Positions 50,125-57,815 of a stretch of DNA of 64,000 nt are shown piece by piece; within the stretch, counting starts at the first letter, position 1; each line of letters begins with the position of its first letter. This DNA comes from an uncultured bacterium (GTDB lineage: Bacteria > Krumholzibacteriota > Krumholzibacteriia > LZORAL124-64-63). The stretch spans positions 1 through 64,000 of the forward strand of contig CAIWHK010000028.1 in the NCBI GenBank assembly GCA_903912525.1. The letters run 5' to 3'. Under the pieces are notes generated by a model. It ran no database searches and was not told where the DNA came from. It worked only from the letters and a program-made list of their open reading frames with translations. The translations under genes were made by a program, and so were the position numbers.

Positions 50125-50535
50125 ATGACGAATCGCAAAGGATTTACGCTGATCGAGCTGATGATCGTCGTGGTCATCATCGGCATCCTGGCCGCCATCG
50201 CCATCCCCAACTTCATCAGCATGCAGGACCGTGCGAAGGAAGCCAAGGTCAAGGGCGCGGCGCACACCGTGCAGCTGGCCGCTGAGGACTATGCTGTCCG
50301 CAACGACGGCATCTACTCGGACGCGCAGGCTGACCTGCAGGCCCTGCTGCCCGGCGGTAACCTGCTGGACAACGCGTTCTCCGGCGTCGCCGCCGAGCCC
50401 CAGTTCGCTGCGGCCGCGGGCGCTGCCGGTGAGGTTGGCATCCAGGCTGTGGTGCAGGGCGGCGTGAACGTCGGCTACACCATCACCGGCTTCGGCAAGA
50501 CGGCCAACATCCTGACCCTGGTCAGCGGTTCGTAG
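50125..50535 (+). CDS. pilA: Type IVa major pilin PilA
   Basis: The 136-residue prepilin starts behind AAGGAGA. The leader MTNRKG is cut by PilD before FTLIELMIVVVIIGILAAIA, the standard N-methylated hydrophobic helix with Glu5. The head domain is short (IYSDAQADLQALLPGGNLLD and strands such as VGIQAVVQGGVNVGYTITGF) and has no cysteine pair. Its own sigma-54 promoter and its own terminator (50560-50595) make it a strong monocistronic unit, as expected for the major pilin. A second pilin of equal length is at 51282. Confidence 0.96.
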   Translation: MTNRKGFTLIELMIVVVIIGILAAIAIPNFISMQDRAKEAKVKGAAHTVQLAAEDYAVRNDGIYSDAQADLQALLPGGNLLDNAFSGVAAEPQFAAAAGAAGEVGIQAVVQGGVNVGYTITGFGKTANILTLVSGS

Positions 50536-50559
50536 GCACGACTGCCGGCTCTGGCGAAT

Positions 50560-50595
50560 GGGACGGGGTCGTGTGAGCGGCCCCGTCCCTTCTTC
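50560..50595 (+). terminator. Intrinsic terminator after pilA
   Basis: GGGACGGGG (50560-50568) pairs perfectly with CCCCGTCCC (50581-50589) around a 12-nt loop, followed by TTCTT. It would end most pilA transcripts before the pilin-like gene. Confidence 0.75.
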
Positions 50596-50618
50596 GCACA
50601 GCGGGGATAGGGAAGGAC

Positions 50619-51230
50619 ATGGACCAGACGCAGGAAACGACGACCCCGACGCCGGAGACGGCTGCCGACGCTGCGGGCGGCAAGCCGAAGCTGAAGCTCC
50701 CGGGCTTGAAGCTGCCGGCGCTCAAGCTGCCCGCGCTCGGACCTGTCCTGGCCAAGCTGCCGCGTCCCCGGCTCGCGATGCCGGATCCCGCGGCGCTGGA
50801 CCCGCGCCGCTGGCGCATCGGCAAGTCGGTGCTGCCGGACCTCTGGCTGGCCGTGGGGGCGGCGAGCCTGGTTCTCAGCATCCTCTACATGGTCATGGGC
50901 CCCGCCCGCGAACAGGTGCGGATGCGGTCGGCCGAGGTGGCGACGAGGAACAACGCGGCGACGCTGCAGCTGGCCGCCGAGACCTACGCCGCCGCGAACA
51001 TGGGTCGCTACCCGCGGGACGTGCGGGAGCTGCTGCCCTACCTGCCGGGTGGGGAAGCCCCGCGCAACCCGTTCAGCGGCGACCCGGTCATGTTCCGCGC
51101 GGCCGGCGGTGACCTCACCTGGCGCACGCAGGCGGGCCGGGACTATGTGATCGAGGCCTGGGGCCCGGGGCCGGCAAGGCCCAGCCGCCTGGCGACGCTG
51201 CGCGGGAAGGCACCTGCGCAGGCCCATTGA
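50619..51230 (+). CDS. Pilin-like protein with Lys/Pro-rich N-terminal extension and no prepilin motif
   Basis: The 203-residue protein starts behind GGGAAGGA. Residues 1-70 are hydrophilic and repetitive (KLKLPGLKLPALKLPALG). One membrane helix follows (about 77-95, LWLAVGAASLVLSILYMVMG). After the helix, ATLQLAAETYAAANMGRYPR and LLPYLPGGEAPRNPFSG align with the matching parts of both flanking pilins (TLQLAVEDYAVAHEGIY; LLPGAGMLANVFTG). The prepilin cleavage motif G-F-T-L-I-E is absent, so PilD should not process it and it cannot polymerise normally. It looks like a pilin head transplanted onto an inner-membrane anchor with a cytoplasmic tail. A minor-pilin-like regulator or platform partner is possible; the function is unknown. 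Confidence 0.7.
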   Translation: MDQTQETTTPTPETAADAAGGKPKLKLPGLKLPALKLPALGPVLAKLPRPRLAMPDPAALDPRRWRIGKSVLPDLWLAVGAASLVLSILYMVMGPAREQVRMRSAEVATRNNAATLQLAAETYAAANMGRYPRDVRELLPYLPGGEAPRNPFSGDPVMFRAAGGDLTWRTQAGRDYVIEAWGPGPARPSRLATLRGKAPAQAH

Positions 51231-51281
51231 TTCCCGACAGGAACACGATCCACAGCCACCGGGGGAAATGAGGAAGACACC

Positions 51282-51692
51282 ATGAGAATGCGCGAAGGAT
51301 TCACCCTGATCGAGCTCATGATCGTCGTTGTCGTGATCGGCATCCTGGCAGCCATCGCGATCCCCAACTACATGAGCATGCAGGACCACGCCAAGGAAGC
51401 CGGCACCAAGAGCGGCGCCCACACGCTGCAGCTGGCGGTCGAGGACTATGCCGTCGCTCACGAGGGCATCTACTCGGTCGCGGCCGCGGACATCACACCC
51501 CTGTTGCCGGGCGCCGGCATGCTGGCCAACGTATTCACCGGCGCCCGCAGCGAGCCGCAGTTCGGCGCTGCTGCGGGTGCTCCCGGCGAAATCGGCATCG
51601 AGCTGGTCGTGCAGGGCGGGATGCCCACCGGCTACGTGATCACCGCAGCCGGGCGCACCGGCAACTGCTTCACGGTCAACAACGGCAACTGA
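51282..51692 (+). CDS. Second type IVa pilin
   Basis: The 136-residue prepilin starts behind GAGGAAG. The leader MRMREG precedes FTLIELMIVVVVIGILAAIA, with Glu5 present. The rest parallels PilA over its full length (for example EDYAVAHEGIYSVAAADITP versus EDYAVRNDGIYSDAQADLQA), so it arose by tandem duplication; one cysteine is near the end (GNCFTVNNGN). It lacks an obvious promoter of its own and may be read with the pilin-like gene before it. It may be a minor or alternate pilin. Confidence 0.9.
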   Translation: MRMREGFTLIELMIVVVVIGILAAIAIPNYMSMQDHAKEAGTKSGAHTLQLAVEDYAVAHEGIYSVAAADITPLLPGAGMLANVFTGARSEPQFGAAAGAPGEIGIELVVQGGMPTGYVITAAGRTGNCFTVNNGN

Positions 51693-51706
51693 CCGACCCG
51701 CGCGGG

Positions 51707-51722
51707 TGGCACCGCCATTGCA
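51707..51722 (+). promoter_or_regulatory. Sigma-54 promoter of the ABC transporter genes
   Basis: TGGCACCGCCATTGCA matches the -24/-12 consensus exactly, with GG and GC ten bases apart. It lies 15 bases after the second pilin stop and points to the ATPase gene at 51806. Transcription would start about 51733. Confidence 0.85.
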
Positions 51723-51748
51723 ATCCAATCCGTGAAACCGAGAAAAAC

Positions 51749-51784
51749 GACCGCCGGGGGCCCATTGGGGGCCCTCTGGCGGTC
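51749..51784 (+). promoter_or_regulatory. Large GC hairpin in the ABC operon leader
   Basis: GACCGCC (51749-51755) pairs with GGCGGTC (51778-51784), enclosing further G/C complementarity (GGGCCC ... GGGCCC). It lies between the sigma-54 promoter and the ribosome binding site GGAGGTGGG. Without a T-tract it is more likely a leader or stability structure than a terminator. Confidence 0.5.
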
Positions 51785-51805
51785 CCTAGGGGCCGGAGGT
51801 GGGCG

Positions 51806-52858
51806 ATGTCCCGTCAGGTAGTGGCAGAAAACGTACCGCACGCGCGCGCCCGCGCAATGGCCGGCAATCGGCCGGAGCTTGACCTGGGCACGCCGGGCGC
51901 CGAGCCCGGGATCGCCGCCGAACCGGCCCTGCACGTGGTGGACCTGACCAAGAGCTTCCGGTCGGGCTTCGCGCGCCGGGAAATCCGGGGCATCGAAGGT
52001 GTCTCGTTCACGGTCGCCCGCGGCGAGGTGTTCGCCCTGCTGGGTCACAACGGCGCGGGAAAGACGACCACGATCGGCTGCCTGCTTGACCTGGTGCGCC
52101 CCGAGCGCGGCGAAGTAAAACTCCTGGGCCGTGACCATCGCGACCGCGTTTCGCGTGCGCGGGTCGGCTACCTGCCCGAACGCCCATACTTCTTCGACTA
52201 CCTGACCGGCCGCGAGTTGCTCGAATTCTACGCCGACCTGCAGGACATCGATCGGCGCGAGCGCACCGGCCGCATCGACGAGGTGCTGCGCCAGGTCGAC
52301 ATGTTCAGCGACGCCGGCCGCCGCCTGAACAAGTACTCCAAGGGCATGCTGCAGCGGCTGGGGCTGGCGCAGGCGCTGCTCGGCGACCCGGACCTGCTCA
52401 TCCTCGACGAGCCGATGTCGGGCCTCGACCCCATGGGGCGCCTGGAAGTGCGTTCGCTCCTGTTGGGCCTCAAGAAGCAGGGTCGGACGATCCTCCTTTC
52501 CAGCCACATCGTGCCCGACGTCGAGCAGCTGGCCGATGCGGTCGGCATCCTGCGCGACGGCCGACTGGTCCTGAACCAGCGCCTCGGGTCCCTGGCCGAC
52601 GCCTGCTCGTACCGCGTCCGCGCGGGCGCCCCCGCAGCGACAGTGCTCGCGGCCGCGGTGCCGCTGTGGGCCATGTCGGCAGTCGACCCCGCCAGTGCGG
52701 GCGCGGTTACCGACCTTTCGGCCGCCGACCCGCGCCAACTGCGCGAACTGCTCGAGGCCTGCGACCGGGCAGGGTTGGCGGTGCTGGCCGTGGATTCGCA
52801 ACGGTCCGGCCTGGAGGACCTGTTCCTGACGACCCACCGCCGCGGGGGAGAGGCATGA
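51806..52858 (+). CDS. ABC transporter ATP-binding protein of the pilus locus (PilH-like)
   Basis: The 350-residue protein starts behind GGAGGTGGG. After a ~45-residue leader comes a standard ABC domain: Walker A LLGHNGAGKTTTIG, the YLPERPYFFDYLTGRELL region, signature YSKGMLQRLGLAQALL, Walker B LLILDEPMSGLDP and switch LLSSHIVPDVEQLAD. The C-terminus carries a ~90-residue extra domain. In Myxococcus the pil locus carries an ABC transporter (PilG, PilH, PilI) between pilA and pilD, needed for piliation. This gene, the permease after it and the TPR gene occupy that same place, so it is probably the PilH counterpart. Its transported substrate is not known. Confidence 0.88.
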   Translation: MSRQVVAENVPHARARAMAGNRPELDLGTPGAEPGIAAEPALHVVDLTKSFRSGFARREIRGIEGVSFTVARGEVFALLGHNGAGKTTTIGCLLDLVRPERGEVKLLGRDHRDRVSRARVGYLPERPYFFDYLTGRELLEFYADLQDIDRRERTGRIDEVLRQVDMFSDAGRRLNKYSKGMLQRLGLAQALLGDPDLLILDEPMSGLDPMGRLEVRSLLLGLKKQGRTILLSSHIVPDVEQLADAVGILRDGRLVLNQRLGSLADACSYRVRAGAPAATVLAAAVPLWAMSAVDPASAGAVTDLSAADPRQLRELLEACDRAGLAVLAVDSQRSGLEDLFLTTHRRGGEA

Positions 52859-53631
52859 CCCGGAACCACGTCATCGCGCTGGCCCGCGGCACGTTCCTGG
52901 AGACCGTGCGCGACCGCGTGTTCTACCTTGTCGCCGTGTTCGGCTTCATCATGATGGGCAGCACCACGATCCTCTCGCCGCTGACCATCGGCGCCCAGGG
53001 CAAGATCGTCAGCGACGTCGGCCTGGCCGCGATGACGCTGCTCGGGCTGCTCGTGGTCGTCTTCGTCGGCAGCGGCATGGTGCACAAGGAACTGGACAAG
53101 GGCACCATCACGACGATCCTGTCGAGGCCCGTCGGCCGTCGCGAGTACCTGCTGGGCAAGTTCCTCGGCCTGAACCTGACGATGGCCGCGATGCTGGCCG
53201 TGATGTCCGTGCTGTTCCTGCTGATGCTGCTGCTTTCGCCGGGCGCCTTTTCGCTTCGCTTCGGCATCGCGTTCTACATGGCGTTCATCGAACTGTCGCT
53301 GATCACGGCAATCGTCGTCTTCTTCTCGACCTGCGTCTCGCCGGTGCTGTCCGCCGTGTTCACGCTCGGCGCCTTCGTGGCTGGCCATCTCAGCGAGTCG
53401 ATCCGCGACTTCGGGCACCTGCAGCAGGGACCCGTCGCCCAGGCCGTCGGCACCGTCGTCTACTACCTGCTCCCGAACCTCGAAGTATTCAACGTGCGCG
53501 GCTCGATCGTGCACGGCGACCCCGTGACGGCAGCGCACATCGGCCTTGCCACGCTGTACGCCGTGTGCTGGTCCACGCTTCTCCTGCTGCTGTCCGGTGC
53601 CGTGTTCAGCCGCCGGGAGCTGCGAGGGTGA
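52855..53631 (+). CDS. ABC-2 type permease of the pilus locus
   Basis: The 258-residue membrane protein starts at an ATG overlapping the ATPase stop (ATGA). About six helices are visible (YLVAVFGFIMMGSTTI; AAMTLLGLLVVVFVGSGMV; MAAMLAVMSVLFLLMLLL; LATLYAVCWSTLLLLLSG). The soluble turn ELDKGTITTILSRPVGRREY is the usual ABC-2 permease feature. It pairs with the ATPase before it to form an exporter-type transporter inside the pilus gene order, like PilI in Myxococcus. The substrate is unknown. Confidence 0.85.
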   Translation: MTRNHVIALARGTFLETVRDRVFYLVAVFGFIMMGSTTILSPLTIGAQGKIVSDVGLAAMTLLGLLVVVFVGSGMVHKELDKGTITTILSRPVGRREYLLGKFLGLNLTMAAMLAVMSVLFLLMLLLSPGAFSLRFGIAFYMAFIELSLITAIVVFFSTCVSPVLSAVFTLGAFVAGHLSESIRDFGHLQQGPVAQAVGTVVYYLLPNLEVFNVRGSIVHGDPVTAAHIGLATLYAVCWSTLLLLLSGAVFSRRELRG

Positions 53632-54341
53632 ACGCCCGGCGCGGCACGTTTGTCCGCTGGCTCGCCTGCCTCGTGCTGGTGGCCGGCATCGTCGTGACGC
53701 TGGGCGCGCTCGACACCCGCAGCCAGCGCGTCCGCCGCCAGGAACGGCTCTATTTCCCGTCCGGTCGCGCGATCGTCGAATCCTCGGTCGGTTTCCGCGA
53801 GGTCGCGGCCGACTGGCTCTGGTTCCGCTTCGTGCAGTACTTCGGCTCCTACGCCAAGGGCCAGAACGACCTCCGCTACTTCGACCTCCTGGTCGATGCC
53901 ATCACGCGCCTGGATCCGAAGTTCGTCGACGCCTACCACTTCGCCTCGCTGGTCGCATGGTCGGAGCTGGGCGACTTCCCGAAGTCGCTGGACCTGCTCA
54001 AGCGCGGCATCCTGGCCAACCCGGGTTCGGCGAAGCTGCACTTCCAGGTCGGCTTCACGTACTACGTCTTCTACCAGGACTACCGGCGCGCGGCGACGTG
54101 GTTCGAGGCAGCCGCGAGGTGTCCCGACGGCACGGAGATGGAGTCCCGTTTCGCCGCGTTCGCACGCCACCGCGCCGGCGACGACGCCGTCTCTCTGGAA
54201 CTGTGGAAGGAAATGGCGCGCTCGACCGCCATCCCGCAGATGCGCGAGCTCGCCGAGACGATGATCGCGCGCCTGGAGAAGCACCTCGAGGCGGTGCGCC
54301 GTTACGGGCCCGACTTCATCGGGCCGATCCCGGAGCTGTGA
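53628..54341 (+). CDS. Membrane-anchored TPR-like protein of the pilus locus
   Basis: The 237-residue protein starts at a GTG that overlaps the permease stop. One N-terminal membrane helix (residues ~9-27, WLACLVLVAGIVVTLGAL) is followed by an all-helical periplasmic domain with TPR-like spacing (FDLLVDAITRLDPKFVDAYH; LDLLKRGILANPGSAKLHFQ). The segment VASADWLWFRF-like region (VAADWLWFRFVQYFG) is well conserved in look. It sits between the ABC permease and pilD, where Myxococcus has its third ABC-module gene. It is likely an accessory of that transporter, by inference from position. Confidence 0.72.
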   Translation: MNARRGTFVRWLACLVLVAGIVVTLGALDTRSQRVRRQERLYFPSGRAIVESSVGFREVAADWLWFRFVQYFGSYAKGQNDLRYFDLLVDAITRLDPKFVDAYHFASLVAWSELGDFPKSLDLLKRGILANPGSAKLHFQVGFTYYVFYQDYRRAATWFEAAARCPDGTEMESRFAAFARHRAGDDAVSLELWKEMARSTAIPQMRELAETMIARLEKHLEAVRRYGPDFIGPIPEL

Positions 54342-54342
54342 G

Positions 54343-55122
54343 ATGACCCTGCCCTACGAGACCGGATTCTTCTACGCGCTGGCCGCGACGCTCGGCGCCT
54401 GCTTCGGCAGCTTCAGCAACGTGCTCATCCACCGCCTGCCGCGCGACCTCAGCGTCGTGCGCCCGCGTTCGGCGTGCCCGCAGTGCGCGCACGCGATCTC
54501 GTGGTGGGAGAACATCCCGGTGCTCAGCTGGCTTCTGCTGCGCGGCAATTGCCGCGGCTGCAAGGCGCCGATCTCGCCGCGCTACCCGCTGGTCGAACTG
54601 GCCGGCGCCGCTTGCGGCCTCGTCGGGGTCTGGCGTTTCGGCTGGAGCGTGCCGGGGCTTTCTGCATCCCTGTTGCTGCTGCTGCTGCTGGATATTGCAC
54701 TGATCGACTGGGAACACATGATCATTCCCCACACGCTGACGATCGCCGGCGGCGTGATCGGGCTGGGCGCGTCGTTCCTCGACGGTCGCGGCCCGGCCCC
54801 GGCGCTCCTGGGGATGGCCGTGGGGGCCGGATCGATCCTCGCCGTGTCGTGGGGTTACCGGCTGGTCCGCGGCGTCGTCGGCATGGGCGGGGGCGATGTC
54901 ATGCTGATGGGCATGGTCGGCGCCTTCCTGGGCGTCTGGGGCGTGTTCGGCACGCTGTTCGGCGGCGCGCTTTTCGGCACCCTCTGGATCGTCATCAGCA
55001 CGCGCGGACGCGTCCAGGGCAACGCCAAACTGCCGTTCGGCACGTTCCTCGCACTGGCCGCGGCCGTGGTGCTGCTGGCCGGTCCCGCCCTCGCGCGCTG
55101 GTACCTCGGCCTTTCCCGCTGA
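54343..55122 (+). CDS. pilD: Prepilin peptidase and N-methyltransferase PilD
   Basis: The 259-residue polytopic protein cuts prepilin leaders and methylates the new Phe1. The N-terminal methylase/zinc part has the two cysteine pairs (CPQC near residue 44, CRGC near residue 71). The aspartyl protease residues are D122 (LIDWEHMIIP) and D185 in MGGGDVML, the conserved G-x-G-D motif. Eight or so helices are seen. Gene order pilD-pilM follows Myxococcus. It should process both pilins but not the motif-less pilin-like protein at 50619. Confidence 0.95.
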   Translation: MTLPYETGFFYALAATLGACFGSFSNVLIHRLPRDLSVVRPRSACPQCAHAISWWENIPVLSWLLLRGNCRGCKAPISPRYPLVELAGAACGLVGVWRFGWSVPGLSASLLLLLLLDIALIDWEHMIIPHTLTIAGGVIGLGASFLDGRGPAPALLGMAVGAGSILAVSWGYRLVRGVVGMGGGDVMLMGMVGAFLGVWGVFGTLFGGALFGTLWIVISTRGRVQGNAKLPFGTFLALAAAVVLLAGPALARWYLGLSR

Positions 55123-55152
55123 CCGGCAACTCTTGCCGGGCGGGATCGTCCC

Positions 55153-55176
55153 TGGACGGAGCGCAGCTGCCGTCCA
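55153..55176. promoter_or_regulatory. Inverted repeat upstream of the pilM sigma-54 promoter
   Basis: TGGACGG (55153-55159) and CCGTCCA (55170-55176) are perfectly complementary with a 10-bp spacer, 80-105 bp before the -24/-12 element. It may be an activator site or, less likely, a weak pilD terminator (no T-tract). Confidence 0.3.
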
Positions 55177-55256
55177 CGGGGCGGACAGGAGCCGGCGCGG
55201 GGCCCGTGCGCAGGGAAATACGCTCAAGCCGGACAAGCGCGGGCCGAATCCTCATG

Positions 55257-55272
55257 TGGCACGCATGTTGCG
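55257..55272 (+). promoter_or_regulatory. Sigma-54 promoter of pilMNOPQ
   Basis: TGGCACGCATGTTGCG matches TGGCAC-N5-TTGC with only the last, weak position off. GG and GC are ten bases apart. It lies about 75 bases before the pilM start, in the 223-base gap after pilD. Confidence 0.75.
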
Positions 55273-55345
55273 GATCGCCCCCGGATCGTCCCGGGGCCGT
55301 CGGGCAACGCCCTCACCGAAGCTCGAACAGCGAGGCAGGACTCAC

Positions 55346-56506
55346 ATGTTCGGATTCCTGAAACGGAAACGAAGGACACTCATCGGCATGGACATCGGTT
55401 CCCATGTCGTGAAGTGCCTGAGGCTGGACCTGGGTGGCGAACGCCCCGAGGTCACGCATTTCGGCATGGCGGACCTTCCGCCCGATGCCATCGTCGACGG
55501 CGAGATCATGGATCGCGAACTCGTGATCCAGACGATCCGCGAGGCCGCCCGGCGGGCCGACCTGCCGAACGAGCCGGTCGCCAGCGCGGTGGCCGGTCGC
55601 GCGGTCATCGTGAAGAAGATCGTGATGGACAAGATGAGCGAGGCGGACGCGCGCGAGGCCATCTATTGGGAGGCCGAACAGCATGTCCCGTTCGACATCG
55701 ACGACATCACGCTCGACTTCCAGATCCTGCAGCCGGACATCGGCGCCGGCCAGATGGAACTGCTGCTCGTCGCCGCCAAGAAGGACATGATCCAGGCGCA
55801 CGCCGAGCTGATCCGCGATGCGGGCTTCACGCCGCTGGTGATCGACGTCGCGTCGTTCGCCAACCAGAACGCGTGGGAGAAGCTGCGGCGCGAGCCGGTC
55901 GCGGTTCCCGCGGCACCGGTGAACGCCGACGCCGTCGACGGGCTCGCGCCCTTCGACGACGACCAGCCCGAGGCCGGACCCGCCGTGGCCAAGGATGCCG
56001 GCGAATTCGTGGCCCTGCTGGACGTCGGCGGCGGCGTGACCAACGTGCACATCGTCCGCGACGGCGTGCCGTACTTCACGCGCGACCTGCCGATCGGCAC
56101 TTCGCACTTCATCGAGGAATTCCAGAAGCAACTCGGCCTGACGTACGACACGGCGTTCCGCGTGTCGCGCGGCCACACCGAGGACGCCGACGCGCAGCTG
56201 GTGGCCGACATCGTGCGCTCGGTCGGCGGCGAGATCTACCAGGGCCTTGAGCCCAGCCTGTCCTACCTGAAGACGGCGGGCGAGGCCGACGGCATCGACC
56301 GCATCGTCCTGAGCGGCGGCGGCGCCCACGTGCCGGGCCTGAAGGAATACCTGGCCGAGAGCTACGGCGTACCGGCCGAGATCGCCGACCCGCTCGGCAA
56401 CCTCGACTACGCGTCGGGCCTGTTCGGCGATTCGGAACCTGCCGACCTCAGCCCGCTGCTGACGGTGTGCGTGGGCCTGGCCCTGAGAGAGGCGGTGGAG
56501 GCATGA
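55346..56506 (+). CDS. pilM: Type IV pilus assembly protein PilM
   Basis: The 386-residue cytoplasmic protein starts MFGFLKRKRRTLIGMDIGSH behind GGCAGGA. It has an actin-like ATPase fold with phosphate-1 motif GMDIGSHVVKCLRLD, the second phosphate loop FVALLDVGGGVTNVHIV and the adenosine motif VLSGGGAHVPGLKEYL. PilM binds the cytoplasmic N-terminus of PilN and links it to the motor. The stop overlaps the pilN start. An upstream in-frame extension to 55133 is not used because the sequence before 55346 does not look like PilM. Confidence 0.96.
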   Translation: MFGFLKRKRRTLIGMDIGSHVVKCLRLDLGGERPEVTHFGMADLPPDAIVDGEIMDRELVIQTIREAARRADLPNEPVASAVAGRAVIVKKIVMDKMSEADAREAIYWEAEQHVPFDIDDITLDFQILQPDIGAGQMELLLVAAKKDMIQAHAELIRDAGFTPLVIDVASFANQNAWEKLRREPVAVPAAPVNADAVDGLAPFDDDQPEAGPAVAKDAGEFVALLDVGGGVTNVHIVRDGVPYFTRDLPIGTSHFIEEFQKQLGLTYDTAFRVSRGHTEDADAQLVADIVRSVGGEIYQGLEPSLSYLKTAGEADGIDRIVLSGGGAHVPGLKEYLAESYGVPAEIADPLGNLDYASGLFGDSEPADLSPLLTVCVGLALREAVEA

Positions 56507-57081
56507 TCAGGATCAACCTGCTGCCCCGGGACGAACAGCCCGCGAAGGCCCGGCTGGCCATCCCGCAGCTGGGCGCGCTGGCCCCGTTGGCGCTGCTGCT
56601 GGTGGTCGCCGTGGGCGTGGGCGGGGCCTGGTACTACCAGTCCCAGCAGATCAAGGCGCTGAACACGGTCATCGCGGCCGAGGAGGCCGAGACCCGCCAG
56701 CTGGCGCCCGAGATCGCCAAGATCCAGCGGCTGAACCAGCAGCGGAAGGACCTCAATGACCGCCTCGACGTCATCACGCGGCTGGATGCCGATCGGTACT
56801 TCCGCGTGCACCTGATGGACGAGCTGAACCGCAGCCTGCCCGAGCACATGTGGCTGACGCGGTTCGAGGATGTCGGCTCGGACGAGTACACCGTCGAGGG
56901 CGTGACCTTCTCCAATTTCCTGGTCAGCGACTTCCTGCAGAACGTGACCGAGAGTCCCTATTTCGCCTCGATCAGCCTGCTCGTCGCCGAGAAGGGCGAG
57001 ATCGACAAGGTTCGCGTGGTCAAGTTCAAGGCCCAGGCCAAAGCCGTGCGCAACGCCGCGCCGGCGCCGTTCGAAGGGTAG
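56503..57081 (+). CDS. pilN: Type IV pilus assembly protein PilN
   Basis: The 192-residue protein begins MIRINLLPRDEQPAKARLAI. Its INLLP motif is the PilM-binding segment of PilN. One membrane helix (about 26-45) is followed by a coiled-coil stretch (IKALNTVIAAEEAETRQLAP) and a ferredoxin-like periplasmic domain (YTVEGVTFSNFLVSDFLQNV). The start ATG overlaps the pilM stop (ATGA). PilN and PilO form the alignment dimer in the inner membrane. Confidence 0.94.
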   Translation: MIRINLLPRDEQPAKARLAIPQLGALAPLALLLVVAVGVGGAWYYQSQQIKALNTVIAAEEAETRQLAPEIAKIQRLNQQRKDLNDRLDVITRLDADRYFRVHLMDELNRSLPEHMWLTRFEDVGSDEYTVEGVTFSNFLVSDFLQNVTESPYFASISLLVAEKGEIDKVRVVKFKAQAKAVRNAAPAPFEG

Positions 57082-57092
57082 GAAGGACCGCC

Positions 57093-57815
57093 ATGAAGAT
57101 CGACCTCAAGAGCCCCAATTTCATCCGCTGGGCCGTGGCGGTGCTGGTCGTGGTGGCGGTGGTGCCGACGTATTTCCTGTCGAGCACGTATCCGTTCACC
57201 TGGGCCTCGCGCTCCCAGACCATCGGACAGCTGAACGAGCGGCACGAGAAGCTCTCCCAGGAGCTTGAGCGCGCGCGCCTGTTGGTGCGCAACCTCGAGC
57301 GCGTCGAGCAGGAGTACGCCATCCTGCACGACCAGTGGAATGTTGCCGCGACCCTGCTGCCGGACCAGAACGAGATGCCCGACCTGCTGCGCAAGGTGAC
57401 CGCTGCCGGCCAGCAGTCGGGCGTTGACTTCGAGATTTTCCGGCCGCAGGCCGTGGTCAACCAGGGCTTCTATTCGGACAACCCGGTCGAGGTGCGCGTC
57501 AACGGCGGGTACCACCAGACCGGCATCTTCCTGAGCCGCCTGGCGAATCTCAACCGCATCGTCAACGTGTCCGGCCTGAAGATGCAGGGACACGACAAGC
57601 CGAAGGAAGACGGCTTCACGGTGCAGACGGACATGATCCTGACCGCCTACACGCAGGGCCCCGGCAATGCGCCGGCGATCGAGGAACCCGGCACGACGAA
57701 GAAGCTCGACGCGAAGGCCAACGTGGCCCGCGCGGGCGCCGCCGTCACGGGCAAGGTCGTCAAGGCCGCCACCGCCGACCCGGCGGCAAAGCCCGGGCAA
57801 AAGGGAGGGCACTGA
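57093..57815 (+). CDS. pilO: Type IV pilus assembly protein PilO
   Basis: The 240-residue protein starts behind GGAAGGA. A membrane helix (about 12-30, WAVAVLVVVAVVPTYFL) is followed by a coiled coil (LNERHEKLSQELERARLLVR) and the ferredoxin-like domain (LRKVTAAGQQSGVDFEIFRP; GGYHQTGIFLSRLANLNRIV). The last ~50 residues are a Lys and Ala-rich, probably flexible tail. It partners PilN. Its stop shares one base with the pilP start. Confidence 0.93.
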   Translation: MKIDLKSPNFIRWAVAVLVVVAVVPTYFLSSTYPFTWASRSQTIGQLNERHEKLSQELERARLLVRNLERVEQEYAILHDQWNVAATLLPDQNEMPDLLRKVTAAGQQSGVDFEIFRPQAVVNQGFYSDNPVEVRVNGGYHQTGIFLSRLANLNRIVNVSGLKMQGHDKPKEDGFTVQTDMILTAYTQGPGNAPAIEEPGTTKKLDAKANVARAGAAVTGKVVKAATADPAAKPGQKGGH

